A DNA stretch of 64,000 nt, from positions 13,656 through 77,655 of the forward strand of contig JAZMZV010000225.1 in assembly GCA_045586185.1 (NCBI GenBank). Reading direction: 5' to 3'. A program made the position numbers and the translations under genes. Positions 27,159 through 37,051 of the stretch are shown here, one piece after another (the first letter of the stretch is position 1; the number at the start of each line of letters is the position of its first letter). Under the pieces are notes generated by a model that was not told the origin of the DNA, searched no databases, and saw only the letters and a list, made by a program, of their open reading frames with translations. Source of the stretch: RUG11551 sp045586185 (GTDB lineage: Bacteria; Planctomycetota; Planctomycetia; Pirellulales; Thermoguttaceae).

Positions 27159-30080
27159 ATGAAAAGAATCGCGATCTTTGTTTTGAGTTTGTTGTTGAGT
27201 CTGACGTCTGCCGTGGCGCAGGAACAGACGATTGAAGTCAACCGAATTGTGGGCGACGACTTTGTAACAGGAAAAACGCCGGACGTTTCCAGCGGCGCGT
27301 TTACGTTTGCCATGCGGGTTAAGCTGCTTGGTCAGGCGGAATCGAAGGGGAACGGCGACGGGCTGGGAATGCTCTTTTCGGTCGCCAGCGGCTATTTCGA
27401 CGGCATTCGCGCTCATTACAGCTGGATCAGTCATCAGGTTACGTTCCAGATTGGGAAACAGCCGTCTGCGACCAGTCTTCGTTCTAACAGGACGATTCTG
27501 CCCGGCGTGTTTCACGATGTCGTTTGCACGTATGATGGCAAGACGATGAGAATCTGGCTGGACGGCGCTCTCGCCGGCGAAATGGAATACGGCGGGGAGT
27601 TGAATTCGAAGGGCGCGCCGATTAAAGTCGGAAACGGCGGGTACGGCGTCGGGGCGAATCGCATGTACGTCGATTGCCTGAAATTCTATCCGCGAGCGCT
27701 GACGGAACAGGAAATCGTCGCTCGATTTGAAAACGAGTTCCCGGAACAGGAAAAGAAGGCGCTGGCTCTGTTACAACAATACGCGCCGGTCTTTGGGGCG
27801 TATAACGCAACGCTGAATAAAGACGCCTTGGAATGCCTGCTCAATCAGCCGGGACTGCCGGAAGAACTGCGTAACAAAATTCAGAGCGACTATTTATTCA
27901 GCTTCGGGACGGAAAGTCAGAAAGCCCAGTCTGCAAAAGAGGACGCGGAAAAGCTGCTTTCGTCGACCGATTCCGAACCGACCAGACCTCAAGATCAGGC
28001 GAAGCTGGTCAGTCGGCTGTGGAGCGCTGCTCGTCAGCTTGAACAGACCAATCAGACGGAACTGCTCAATCAACTCAAGGAGAAGTTCCCGAAAGCGTTT
28101 TCTGAACGCGACGAAATCGACAAGTTGATTCAAAGCGCTGAACGGTTGAGAGAATTGGAACGAAAAGCTCTCGAACAGGAAAAGAGCGTCGTTTCGCGGT
28201 CGCCCCAATATACGATTTACGTTTCGACGTCTGGAACAGACGCCAATCCCGGGACGCCGTCCGCGCCGACAACGCTCAACAACGCTCTGGTTTTGGCGAA
28301 GACATGGCAGAACGACAATCCCGGGCAGACGGTTGAAATCGCTCTGCTCGGCGGGACGTATTACATCGACCAAACCGTCAATCTGAACGAACTGCAAAAC
28401 GTTGTAATCGCTTCCGCCAACGGACAACGGGCGGTTCTGACCGGGGCGAAGACGCTGACGCGGTTCCAGCCTGTTACAGATAAAGACGTTCTCAAGCGTC
28501 TGCCGGAGTCCGTTCGCGGCAAGGTTTTGGAATGCGATCTCAAGGCGGCGGGCGTTACAGATTTCGGTCAGCTTCGACCTCGCGGCTACGGCGTCGGCGA
28601 TACGGTCAACCCGGTTCCCAGCCTGTACGTCAACGGGGAAGCGCAGACGTTGGCGCGATACCCCAACGCCGGGGAAGAACCGCTGAAATTCGGCGCGGTT
28701 GAAGGGAATTCGTTTGGATACGACTTCGACCGCCCGGAAAAATGGCGGCTGTCGGACAACCCGGACGAGAACGACGTCTGGGCGAACGGTCTGTTTACCT
28801 GGGAATGGGCGTCGCACATTAAAAAAGTCCAAATCGACAGAGAAAAGAAGACGATGTCCGTCAACGGCGTGAATCTGACCGGACGGTTCCATTACTATCT
28901 TATCAACATTTTGGAAGAGCTGGACAGTCCGGGGGAATACTATGTTGACCGTCAGCGGGGAACGCTGTATTATCTTCCCGCCGTCGATCAGCTTGACGCT
29001 GCCGGGCGTTTTACAGCGACAGTCGAGTTTTCCGTTCTGAACGAACGACTGTTTCATCTGACGAACTGCGAGAACGTCGTATTGAAAAATCTGACTTTAA
29101 AGAACAGTCGGGAATCGGGCGTTTTGATGGAAAATTGCTTACACTGCTATGTAACAAATTCTACGATAGAACAGCTCGGCGGGAACGCGGCGATTCTTCG
29201 CGGCGGTATGCTATGCGGCGTTCTGAATTGTCGTATTCGTGAAATGGGAGCGTCCGGCGTTCGCCTTTCCGGCGGCGACCGTTCGACGCTTGCGCCGGCT
29301 TGTCATATTGTTCACAACTGTGAAATCAGCGACTTCTCCCGCATCGACCGCGCTTACGCTCCCGCCGTTCATACATCGGGCTGCGGGTTTGTTATAACCA
29401 ACAATCTGGTTTACGATTCGCCGCACCACGCCTTTAGAACGGACGGCAACGACATTTATGTTGCTCGGAACGAGGTTCATTCGGTCGTTTACGAGTTCAG
29501 CGATCAGGCGGGAATTGACGTCTACGGCAACCCAACCTATCGCGGTATTGTTATTGAAAAGAATTTCTGGCACGACATCAAGGGTTTGGACGCCCGGTGC
29601 GGTCAGGCGGGAATTCGTCTCGACGATGCCATTTCCGGCGTTGTTATGATGGAAAACGTCTTTTATCGCTGTTCCGGCGGCATGTTCGGTGGAATCCAGA
29701 TTCACGGCGGGCACGACAACGTCTGCTATCAAAACGTCTTTGTCGATTGCAATATCGCGTTCAGCTTCAGCCCGTGGTACAATTCGCGTTATTCAGAGTT
29801 CATAGAAAGAACGTCGCAATACGTTCAAAACCCGCTGTATCAGAAAAAATATCCGACGATGGATCGAATTGATCAGACGTTCAACAGAAACTATATTCTC
29901 GAAAACTTCGCGATTAACTGCAAGACGTTCCAGAGAAACGGGGACTGGAACGTTTATCTTGACAACGCCTTTTCGACGCCGAACGTTCCCGCTCCAGCCG
30001 GCACGCCGTTCAACCGCCGCGAATGGATTAAAACCGTCCCCGACGTCCCGAGTTTGGAGGGCGTAGGAATTAGACAATAG
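27159..30080 (+). CDS. Secreted LamG plus beta-helix protein
   Basis: A 973-residue exported protein. The signal peptide is MKRIAIFVLSLLLSLTSAVAQ. Residues about 30-190 form a LamG/concanavalin-like domain (DVVCTYDGKTMRIWLDGALAG; RMYVDCLKFYPRALTEQEI). A helical linker (about 200-345) follows. From about residue 350 (YTIYVSTSGTDANPGTPSAP) it is a right-handed parallel beta-helix of the pectate-lyase type, with repeated short rungs rich in Asn and Val (NCENVVLKNLTLKNS, VVMMENVFYRC). Likely binds or degrades polysaccharide. No adjacent sulfatase or SusCD-type genes were seen. It stops 4 bp before the convergent peptidase gene, with no hairpin between. Confidence 0.85.
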   Translation: MKRIAIFVLSLLLSLTSAVAQEQTIEVNRIVGDDFVTGKTPDVSSGAFTFAMRVKLLGQAESKGNGDGLGMLFSVASGYFDGIRAHYSWISHQVTFQIGKQPSATSLRSNRTILPGVFHDVVCTYDGKTMRIWLDGALAGEMEYGGELNSKGAPIKVGNGGYGVGANRMYVDCLKFYPRALTEQEIVARFENEFPEQEKKALALLQQYAPVFGAYNATLNKDALECLLNQPGLPEELRNKIQSDYLFSFGTESQKAQSAKEDAEKLLSSTDSEPTRPQDQAKLVSRLWSAARQLEQTNQTELLNQLKEKFPKAFSERDEIDKLIQSAERLRELERKALEQEKSVVSRSPQYTIYVSTSGTDANPGTPSAPTTLNNALVLAKTWQNDNPGQTVEIALLGGTYYIDQTVNLNELQNVVIASANGQRAVLTGAKTLTRFQPVTDKDVLKRLPESVRGKVLECDLKAAGVTDFGQLRPRGYGVGDTVNPVPSLYVNGEAQTLARYPNAGEEPLKFGAVEGNSFGYDFDRPEKWRLSDNPDENDVWANGLFTWEWASHIKKVQIDREKKTMSVNGVNLTGRFHYYLINILEELDSPGEYYVDRQRGTLYYLPAVDQLDAAGRFTATVEFSVLNERLFHLTNCENVVLKNLTLKNSRESGVLMENCLHCYVTNSTIEQLGGNAAILRGGMLCGVLNCRIREMGASGVRLSGGDRSTLAPACHIVHNCEISDFSRIDRAYAPAVHTSGCGFVITNNLVYDSPHHAFRTDGNDIYVARNEVHSVVYEFSDQAGIDVYGNPTYRGIVIEKNFWHDIKGLDARCGQAGIRLDDAISGVVMMENVFYRCSGGMFGGIQIHGGHDNVCYQNVFVDCNIAFSFSPWYNSRYSEFIERTSQYVQNPLYQKKYPTMDRIDQTFNRNYILENFAINCKTFQRNGDWNVYLDNAFSTPNVPAPAGTPFNRREWIKTVPDVPSLEGVGIRQ

Positions 30081-30084
30081 AGCG

Positions 30085-30819
30085 TTACATCTTTTCCAGT
30101 TCCATTTTTCTCTGTTTCCAGTCTGGAATGAGAACATGGAGGAAATTGTAAAAATCGCGGTTGTGGTTGGTGAACAGGAAGTGGCAAAACTCGTGCGTTA
30201 CAACGTATTCAATACAGGACTTCGGCGCGGCGAGCAATCGGGAATTGAGCGTAATAATCCCGCGTTTGGGCTGGCATGATCCCCAGCGCGTGTTCATGTC
30301 GCGAATATGAATAACGGGCATGGGGACATCGTACTTTCGGAATGACGGGTAGACCGCATTGACTATTTCCATGAACGTTTTTTTGCGGAGGTCGTCCAGA
30401 TACTGGTCTAACAACCGCTTTTTCGTTTTGACGTCGTTTTTGTCCGGGACGGTCAGAAAGATGAATACACCGTCTGAACGAACGCTTTCTTCCGAGCCGG
30501 TTTCAACTTTTAGTCGTTGATCCCGTCCCAAAATGCGAACGGTTTCGCCGCTGACGAATTTCAACGGCGGCGCGAGATAAAAATTGCGCCGTTTAATCCG
30601 AAGCAGTTCTTTGAGAATGAATTCGCCCCGTTCTGTTACATACTGAACAATCTGTTCTTCAGGACAGTCTTTGTCGGCGGAAACGTACACCGTTCCATCG
30701 GGACGAATTCTCAAATTGACGTTCTTAACCGTCTTTCGTTCCAGAAGAAACGAAATCGGGGTTTGGTTATACATAGCCGTCATGGGCTGCTGCAGCGTTT
30801 GAGTCGTTTGGGAATTCAT
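30085..30819 (-). CDS. YgjP-like M48-type metallopeptidase
   Basis: A 244-residue protein of the YgjP/DUF45 group. The zinc motif HEFCH (in VVTHEFCHFLF) is followed by a conserved NHNRDFYNFL stretch and an upstream DMNTRWGSC that is typical of the family. It is the last gene of the type I R-M operon, 17 bp after hsdR. DUF45 peptidases are often found beside HsdR genes; their role there is not established, though turnover of HsdR is a reasonable guess. The start at 30819 is the first ATG of the frame; a second ATG 12 codons or so downstream is possible. Confidence 0.85.
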   Translation of the reverse strand: MNSQTTQTLQQPMTAMYNQTPISFLLERKTVKNVNLRIRPDGTVYVSADKDCPEEQIVQYVTERGEFILKELLRIKRRNFYLAPPLKFVSGETVRILGRDQRLKVETGSEESVRSDGVFIFLTVPDKNDVKTKKRLLDQYLDDLRKKTFMEIVNAVYPSFRKYDVPMPVIHIRDMNTRWGSCQPKRGIITLNSRLLAAPKSCIEYVVTHEFCHFLFTNHNRDFYNFLHVLIPDWKQRKMELEKM

Positions 30820-30836
30820 GGCAAATCTACGCTCCT

Positions 30837-33800
30837 TTAGAATCTGCGCTGGGCGACGGACAACACGTTTTCAATAACTTTGTCAATCAGGTCGAAGGAA
30901 ATCTCCATGCCGCTGTCGATGTACTCATAAAACAAATTGTCAATATCCTGTTTAATGCGGTTGTGAATGGTCTGATTGTTTCTCCAGTCAACCTGGCTGT
31001 TGTCGGCGATGATTTTGGAAATGCGTTCGGAAATTTCCGCCGTCTTGTCAGGGGAAATCTTCTTTTCCAGTTCGTTGTCGAACAGGGAGCTTATAACGCC
31101 GTAAAACGCCTGAGCGTGAATGTTGTTTTTGATCCGGTCAGGATACTGCACGCGGGATTTCCCGGCGGTGAAGTCTGCCAAAATTTTGAGCATTCGTTCA
31201 TAATATTCTTTATCGCTGATAACCAGATTGCGGAACGCTTCCAAAACGTCTTCGATGCGTTTGGAGAAGCTGTCGTAAAAAGCGGGATTTTCCTCTCGCC
31301 GCTGATGAATGTTCCGGTTGAGGTTATGGACGATGGCGTCCGCTTTGGCGCGCGCGGAGCCAAGAGCGCTCAGTTCTTCGACGAACGCGTCCCGATCAAA
31401 AATATTGACGGGATTCGTTATGCGTTTCAGACCTGAAACCGACATGTACGTGTCGAGCAGATTTTGCATCTTCGATTCGTACTCGCTGTTGTCGATGGCG
31501 TCGCAGTACCGAATTTTTACGCTTCGCCGGATTTTGGAACAGTAGGTAAAGAAATCCTGGTATTTCTGACATTCGTCGCGGGGAATGGAATTGTACGCCC
31601 GGGGCGAATTGAGAACGATTGCCAGTTTTCTGCCCAGTTCGCAAAGACGCTTGTAAAACTCTTTGCGGATTGAATCGTCTGCCAAAAAGACCTCGACCTG
31701 TTCAGCGTCCAGTATGTTGGAAACCGGTTCCAGCAATTCCAGAAGCTGAGTATACGCCTGACGCAGTTGTGGAACGGCGGTGCAAATATCGACGGCAAGC
31801 CCTTTCAGGTCGCGAGCGTCAAAACCTTCCAGCGCGCGGCCGCTGTAAGCGTTCAGCGCGTCGCCCAGTTCGTGAATCAAATGCCGATAGTCGACAATCA
31901 GTCCGTAGTCTTTGCCCTCGTGAAGACGGTTGGTTCGGGCGATCGCCTGTAACAGACCGTGTTCTTTGAGGTCTTTGTCGATATACAGAACCTGGCATAG
32001 CGGCGCGTCGAAACCGGTCAGCAGTTTGCTGCAGACGATAAGAATGTCAATCTCGCCGTCGATAAATTGTTTTTTAATCTCGGATTCGTATGTATCTTCG
32101 TTCCTGTACTGCTCCATCATTTTTTTCCAGAACAGCTGGACGTTCCCGTCGGTCTCCTCGGAATCGTCGTCCGGATTTTCGCGCATTTCCGGCTGGGAAA
32201 TAACGACGGCGCACTTCAAGCCGCCCAGTCTTTCAAAACATTCCAGATAGCGGATGGCGTCCCGTTTGAAGTTGGTTGCCAGCATTGCCTTGAATCCGGT
32301 TTGTTTGACGTTGGAAATAAAGTGATTGTAAATATCCAGCGAAATGCGGCGAATTCGTTCTGACGCGGACGTCAGGCGTTCCAATGCGCTCCATTTTCGT
32401 TTTAGATCGTTTTTCTGCCGGTCTGACAGATAACGAGTCATTTCTTCAAACCAATGGTCGATATTTTCGCGGTCAACAGACTGGTCGACAAACCGTCCGT
32501 CGTAGATGAGCGGTAAAACGGCTCTGTCGTTGACGCCGTCAAGAATGGTGTACTGGTGAATCAACCCGCCGAATTGTCTCATGGTGTTTCTTTCGCTTTT
32601 CATCAGCGGCGTGCCGGTAAACCCTATGTAACAGCCGTTGGGGAACACGGTTCGCATTTTTGTTGCCAGTAAACCGTAGTTGCTTCGGTGGCTTTCGTCA
32701 ACCAGAATAAAGACGTTTTGCGACGGACTGATTACCGCATTTTGTTCCACCCAGGCGAATTTGTTGATCAGCGCCGTTATGACGTCGCTGCGGTCTTCTT
32801 TAAGCAGGTTGGCAAGACCGCGGCCGCTTTCCGCTCGGGCGGGCTGAAGTCTGGTATGGGAAAAAGTTAACGCAATTTGAACGTCCAGTTCTTTTCGGTC
32901 TGTTACGACGACTACGCGAGGGGAATTCGGGATTTCCATCAACAGGCGTTTTGTCAGCATAACCATCGTCAGGCTTTTGCCGCTGCCTTGCGTGTGCCAA
33001 ACGACTCCGCCCTGACGGTTTCCGTTGGGTACAGTCTGTTTAACTGTGTTGAGAACGGCTTGAACTGCAAAATACTGCTGGTATCGGCAAATCTTTTTGA
33101 TTTTGCCGTCGTAGAGAATAAAATACCGAATAAACTCCATAACTCGCTGACGCGTCAGGAGAGAAACGAGCGTCATGTCCTGCGGCGTTGCCTCACGGTC
33201 AGGAACAAGCCGGGCGAGTTCCGAATTCAAAAACTGTTTGTCTTCCTCTTTCCATTCCATCCAGAATTCACGCGTCGCGCCTGTTGTGGCGTACGTTATA
33301 TGATGTTTATTGGTTGCAATGAGAATTTGAGTGTAGCGGAACAGTTGGGGAATGTAATCCGGCTTTTGATTTCTCAAATGCTGGTCGATAGCGGCGGTGT
33401 GCGGAATCGACGGGTTTTTACATTCAATAGCCGCAAACGGTATCCCGTTGATAAACGCGACGATGTCAACTCGAGGGCTTTGCAGACCGTCCTGAGAATT
33501 GACCGTAAACTCGCGCGTAACGTGAAAGACGTTATTGTCCAGATTATTCCAGTCAATATAATGAAAATCGAAATACTGCGACTTGCCTTCGTCGACGAAC
33601 TCCGGAAAGCTTTTTCCCAGCAGAAGGGCGTCGTAGACTTTTTCGCTCGAGGCGATAAGACCCTCTGCCGATGGAATTTCCAGTTCTGTGATCGCGCGTT
33701 CAATATTGTTTTCAGAAAACCGCTTTTCCGTTCCGCCGAAGGAATAGCTGTTGATTCGACGAAGCTGTTCCCGCAAAACGTCTTTGAGCAGAACGTTATA

Positions 33801-33917
33801 ACAGCTGTCTCGCTGACGAGTGCTTTCAGCCGGGGAAAGTTCTATGTACCCCATTCTTTTCAGCAGTTCGATAGCCGGATTCCGGCTTTCTCTATTCTCC
33901 CATGGATCATAAGGCAT
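30837..33917 (-). CDS. hsdR: Type I restriction subunit HsdR
   Basis: A 1026-residue motor-nuclease subunit of a type I R-M system. The N-terminal PD-(D/E)xK nuclease has D151, E166 and K168 (FAAIECKNP). The SF2 motor has Walker A HTQGSGKS (H308-S315), a DESHR box and FTGTPL. A long helical C-terminus for subunit assembly follows. Full length and intact. It depends on HsdM and HsdS from the same operon for DNA recognition and cleaves unmethylated DNA after ATP-driven translocation. Confidence 0.95.
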   Translation of the reverse strand: MPYDPWENRESRNPAIELLKRMGYIELSPAESTRQRDSCYNVLLKDVLREQLRRINSYSFGGTEKRFSENNIERAITELEIPSAEGLIASSEKVYDALLLGKSFPEFVDEGKSQYFDFHYIDWNNLDNNVFHVTREFTVNSQDGLQSPRVDIVAFINGIPFAAIECKNPSIPHTAAIDQHLRNQKPDYIPQLFRYTQILIATNKHHITYATTGATREFWMEWKEEDKQFLNSELARLVPDREATPQDMTLVSLLTRQRVMEFIRYFILYDGKIKKICRYQQYFAVQAVLNTVKQTVPNGNRQGGVVWHTQGSGKSLTMVMLTKRLLMEIPNSPRVVVVTDRKELDVQIALTFSHTRLQPARAESGRGLANLLKEDRSDVITALINKFAWVEQNAVISPSQNVFILVDESHRSNYGLLATKMRTVFPNGCYIGFTGTPLMKSERNTMRQFGGLIHQYTILDGVNDRAVLPLIYDGRFVDQSVDRENIDHWFEEMTRYLSDRQKNDLKRKWSALERLTSASERIRRISLDIYNHFISNVKQTGFKAMLATNFKRDAIRYLECFERLGGLKCAVVISQPEMRENPDDDSEETDGNVQLFWKKMMEQYRNEDTYESEIKKQFIDGEIDILIVCSKLLTGFDAPLCQVLYIDKDLKEHGLLQAIARTNRLHEGKDYGLIVDYRHLIHELGDALNAYSGRALEGFDARDLKGLAVDICTAVPQLRQAYTQLLELLEPVSNILDAEQVEVFLADDSIRKEFYKRLCELGRKLAIVLNSPRAYNSIPRDECQKYQDFFTYCSKIRRSVKIRYCDAIDNSEYESKMQNLLDTYMSVSGLKRITNPVNIFDRDAFVEELSALGSARAKADAIVHNLNRNIHQRREENPAFYDSFSKRIEDVLEAFRNLVISDKEYYERMLKILADFTAGKSRVQYPDRIKNNIHAQAFYGVISSLFDNELEKKISPDKTAEISERISKIIADNSQVDWRNNQTIHNRIKQDIDNLFYEYIDSGMEISFDLIDKVIENVLSVAQRRF

Positions 33918-33967
33918 AGTAAAAATCTCCTGTTTGTTAAGTGTATATTGGTTGAGCTCGGCAGGCG

Positions 33968-35254
33968 TTAAAGTTCTTCAACGCGAACCAGACCGGTGAG
34001 AAGCATCTGCATGAGCGCTTTTTTGCGAAGCTTCTCCTGTTCCAACTCCTGTTCCAGTAACGACAACTCCTCGTCCGCCGTCGATAAGATTTCCGCGATC
34101 GCCTCCTGCTCAGGAAGAGGAGGAAGGGGAATAGTTACATTGTAAAACTCTTTTTCATTGATATTTAACAAACCATCGTTTCTTACTCCAAAATTAATTA
34201 AACGATATAACTGTTTATTCAAATATCCATGTAAAAACAGTTGTTTATAAAACATGTAATTACACTCGTTTTTAAATCTAAACGAAATAAATACGTCTGG
34301 AACTGCTCCAATATCTCTATCTTCAAGCGGATAGATACAACCTTGTGGATAGTTCTTAGAATTACCTTTGTTGTATGAAAAATCATGCCTGTGTAACACT
34401 GTATACTTGCGATATTGAGCGCCTGCAATCTGACGCCCAAATTTTTCAGCCTGATTGACAAAGCCAATATTAGCAGAAATGCTGAGAACTTCAATATCTC
34501 GTTCTCCTACTTGTTCAACTATACGTTCTGTTGCGTTTCTCAAACGTACATTCTTCCATTTTTCTTTGAATCCCGGGAGGCGAATTCTTCCGGTAAGCAG
34601 CGTTTGCATGAGGTATTTCTTCTGCTTGCGCTTTTCCTCAATGAGACGTTGTTTCAAGTCAATTAACCTGTCCTGCTGCGTTAAAATCTCTGCAATCGCT
34701 TCCTGCTCAGGAAGAGGAGGAACAAGTAAAAATGAATTAAAGAAATCGGAAATGGACATATTCAGTAAACCGTGATTTCGAGCGCCCTCTTCTGCAATTG
34801 CTTTAATTTCACGATTGTGCATTCCGCCTTCAAAATAATGCTCATAAAAATCTGGGCAAGAGTTTTGGTCGGTAGGCGTAAAACAAATATACAGCGGCGA
34901 AACAATTCCCGTTTCATAGGCGACAAGCGGTTTAATAGCCCCAAAAGGATATCCCGTTGAATAACTCTTGTTGTATGCAAAATCGCCTTTTCTTAATAGA
35001 AAGTAGTTGGTCTTGTTTTCGCTGGCAATACTTTTATTAAAAAAAGATTCCTGATTAACAAGCCCATATTGCGCTGAAATCGTTAATACATTACTGTTGT
35101 TGATATCGTTCCTTCTTGTAATTCTGGAAAACAAAGAATTAAAGGGTTTTATTTTCCAGTTGTCCGGTATAGTACCCCACTTGGTTTTTTTGTATCCTTT
35201 TGGCGTTTTTCCGCTTTGAATGGCTTCGATTCGTTTTTGTATGGTTGAGTTCAT
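33968..35254 (-). CDS. hsdS: Type I specificity subunit HsdS
   Basis: A 428-residue specificity subunit with the usual two target-recognition halves, each followed by a conserved helix that repeats the PLPEQEAIAEIL segment (about residues 180-230 and 380-428). The duplicated helical spacers share near-identical DNA, a substrate for recombination that could alter specificity. It lies between hsdM (246-bp gap, unusual inside an operon) and hsdR (50-bp gap). The recognition sequence cannot be deduced. Confidence 0.93.
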   Translation of the reverse strand: MNSTIQKRIEAIQSGKTPKGYKKTKWGTIPDNWKIKPFNSLFSRITRRNDINNSNVLTISAQYGLVNQESFFNKSIASENKTNYFLLRKGDFAYNKSYSTGYPFGAIKPLVAYETGIVSPLYICFTPTDQNSCPDFYEHYFEGGMHNREIKAIAEEGARNHGLLNMSISDFFNSFLLVPPLPEQEAIAEILTQQDRLIDLKQRLIEEKRKQKKYLMQTLLTGRIRLPGFKEKWKNVRLRNATERIVEQVGERDIEVLSISANIGFVNQAEKFGRQIAGAQYRKYTVLHRHDFSYNKGNSKNYPQGCIYPLEDRDIGAVPDVFISFRFKNECNYMFYKQLFLHGYLNKQLYRLINFGVRNDGLLNINEKEFYNVTIPLPPLPEQEAIAEILSTADEELSLLEQELEQEKLRKKALMQMLLTGLVRVEEL

Positions 35255-35306
35255 GATTGTTTCCTTGTTTGTTGTGTTGAGTGAATGGGGAAAAGCCCCC
35301 GTGGGG

Positions 35307-35433
35307 CGGGGAGTGCGGCGGCTTGCCGCCGCCTTGTCCTGCGTGTTACAAAAACTCTTATGATTTCTGGTTGTGTCGTAGTACGTACGCGGGGCGTTGG
35401 TGAAGGCGGCGCCTATGGGCGCCGCACTCCCCG
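35307..35433. repeat. GC-rich inverted repeat between hsdM and hsdS
   Basis: Perfect 14-bp arms CGGGGAGTGCGGCG (35307-35320) and CGCCGCACTCCCCG (35420-35433), each beside a further small palindrome (GGCGGCTTGCCGCC, GGCGCCTATGGGCGCC). The 246-bp hsdM-hsdS gap is otherwise empty; this element probably inserted there and may weaken or modulate read-through. Confidence 0.8.
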
Positions 35434-35500
35434 AAAATGTTACAGCAACGCGTCTGCCTCTGTAACAGATTATCTACTGGCGCCGCTCTCCCTGAATATG

Positions 35501-37033
35501 TTACAGTCCCAGTTTGTCCAGGAACGATTTCATTTTTTTCTGGACGTCTGACAGTTCCGATTCGATTTTTTCGATGTTCTTTTTGACCTGATCGATGTCG
35601 ACCAGCGGTTCTTCTTCAAACGTGTTGACGTATCGAGGAATATTCAAATTGAATTCGTTGTCACGGATTTCGTCTTGGGAAGCGACGTAAGCGAACTTAT
35701 CTACGTTCTTTCTGGCTCTGTATGCCTGAACGATTCTGTCAATGTCTTCGTCGCGGAGGAAGTTCTGATTTTTGCCCTTTTCGTAGTAGCCGTCGCCGGA
35801 AGCGTCAATAAACAGAACGTCGCGGCTGGTTCGATTCTTTTTGAAAATCAGAATGCAGGCGGGGATGCCGGTTCCGTAAAACAGGTTGGCAGGCAGTCCA
35901 ATAACCGCGTCGAGCAAATTGTATTCAATCAGCTTTTGACGGATTTTGCCTTCAGCCGCGCCGCGGAACAGAACGCCGTGCGGCAGTACGATTCCCATGC
36001 GTCCGTTTTCGGCGTCGAGAGAGTTTATCATGTGCAGTACAAAGGCGTAGTCGCCTTTAGACGTCGGAGGAACGCCGAATTCAAAACGACGCCATCGGTC
36101 GAGTTCCGGATCCATCTTCTTCGGTTTGTCTTTGCCGATAATTTGAGCGTCTGCCATGAACCCGGAATCCCATTTATCCAAACTAAAGGGCGGATTGGCA
36201 ATGACGACCTGAAATTTCATCAGCTGATCGTTCTCGATGTTTTGCGGGTTGGAAAGCGTGTCGCCAGACCAAATCGTCGCGTCGTCGATGTTGTGAAGGA
36301 ACATGTTCATTTTGCACAGCGACCAGGTTTGCGAGTTGACTTCCTGTCCGTAGAGGGCGAATTTCCCGCTTTGAATCTGCTTTGCCGCTTTGAGCAGAAG
36401 CCCGCCGCTGCCGCAGGTTGGGTCGTAAATGCGGTCGTTTTCTTTGGGAGCGACCAGTTGAGCAATCAGCGTGGAAACCTGGCTGGGAGTAAAGAACTCT
36501 CCGCCTTTTTTGCCGGCGTCGGAAGCGAAATTGGCGATCATGTACTCGTAGCTGTCGCCGATGATGTCTGCCGATCCCAGCTGGCTGGGACGAAGATCCA
36601 GCGTGTGGAAATCTTCGAGCAGATTTTTCAGAATCGCGTTTTTCTGTCGCACTTCGCCGAAGTCGAGTTCTGAATTGAAGTCAATGGCGCGAAAGACGCC
36701 GCGCAGTTTCGCGCTGTTCGCCTCTTCGATTCCGCTTAAGGCGACGTTGATTTTCTGACCGATGTCGGGATCGGAACGATGGTCGTAAAGGTAATCGAAC
36801 GTCGTTTTGGGGTCAAGCTGAAATCGTTCCCGCTGCATGGCTCGGGCGATTCGATCCTGTTTGCCGTTGTACTGCTTTTCGTACTTTAAGTAAATCTCTT
36901 TTGAGCAGTCGCTGAGGAACTTCACGAACAGCATAATCAGAATAAAGTCTTTGTATCGGGAAGAGTCAATCTTGCCGCGGAACGTGTCGCACGCTTTCCA
37001 CAATACCTGTTCAATATCGTTTCTGGTTGTCAT
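35501..37033 (-). CDS. hsdM: Type I modification subunit HsdM
   Basis: A 510-residue N6-adenine methyltransferase. SAM motif DPTCGSGG begins at D204, and the catalytic motif NPPF is at residues 280-283. An N-terminal helical domain and a C-terminal helical region that contacts HsdS are present. It starts 19 bp after the half-size HsdS and is intact. It modifies the recognition sequence chosen by HsdS. Confidence 0.95.
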   Translation of the reverse strand: MTTRNDIEQVLWKACDTFRGKIDSSRYKDFILIMLFVKFLSDCSKEIYLKYEKQYNGKQDRIARAMQRERFQLDPKTTFDYLYDHRSDPDIGQKINVALSGIEEANSAKLRGVFRAIDFNSELDFGEVRQKNAILKNLLEDFHTLDLRPSQLGSADIIGDSYEYMIANFASDAGKKGGEFFTPSQVSTLIAQLVAPKENDRIYDPTCGSGGLLLKAAKQIQSGKFALYGQEVNSQTWSLCKMNMFLHNIDDATIWSGDTLSNPQNIENDQLMKFQVVIANPPFSLDKWDSGFMADAQIIGKDKPKKMDPELDRWRRFEFGVPPTSKGDYAFVLHMINSLDAENGRMGIVLPHGVLFRGAAEGKIRQKLIEYNLLDAVIGLPANLFYGTGIPACILIFKKNRTSRDVLFIDASGDGYYEKGKNQNFLRDEDIDRIVQAYRARKNVDKFAYVASQDEIRDNEFNLNIPRYVNTFEEEPLVDIDQVKKNIEKIESELSDVQKKMKSFLDKLGL

Positions 37034-37051
37034 GTTAAAAACTCCTTGTCC

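Noticed and set aside
35285..35551. ORF in the hsdM-hsdS gap
   Set aside because: Lies in a GC-rich palindrome and overlaps hsdM; low complexity with no coding signal.
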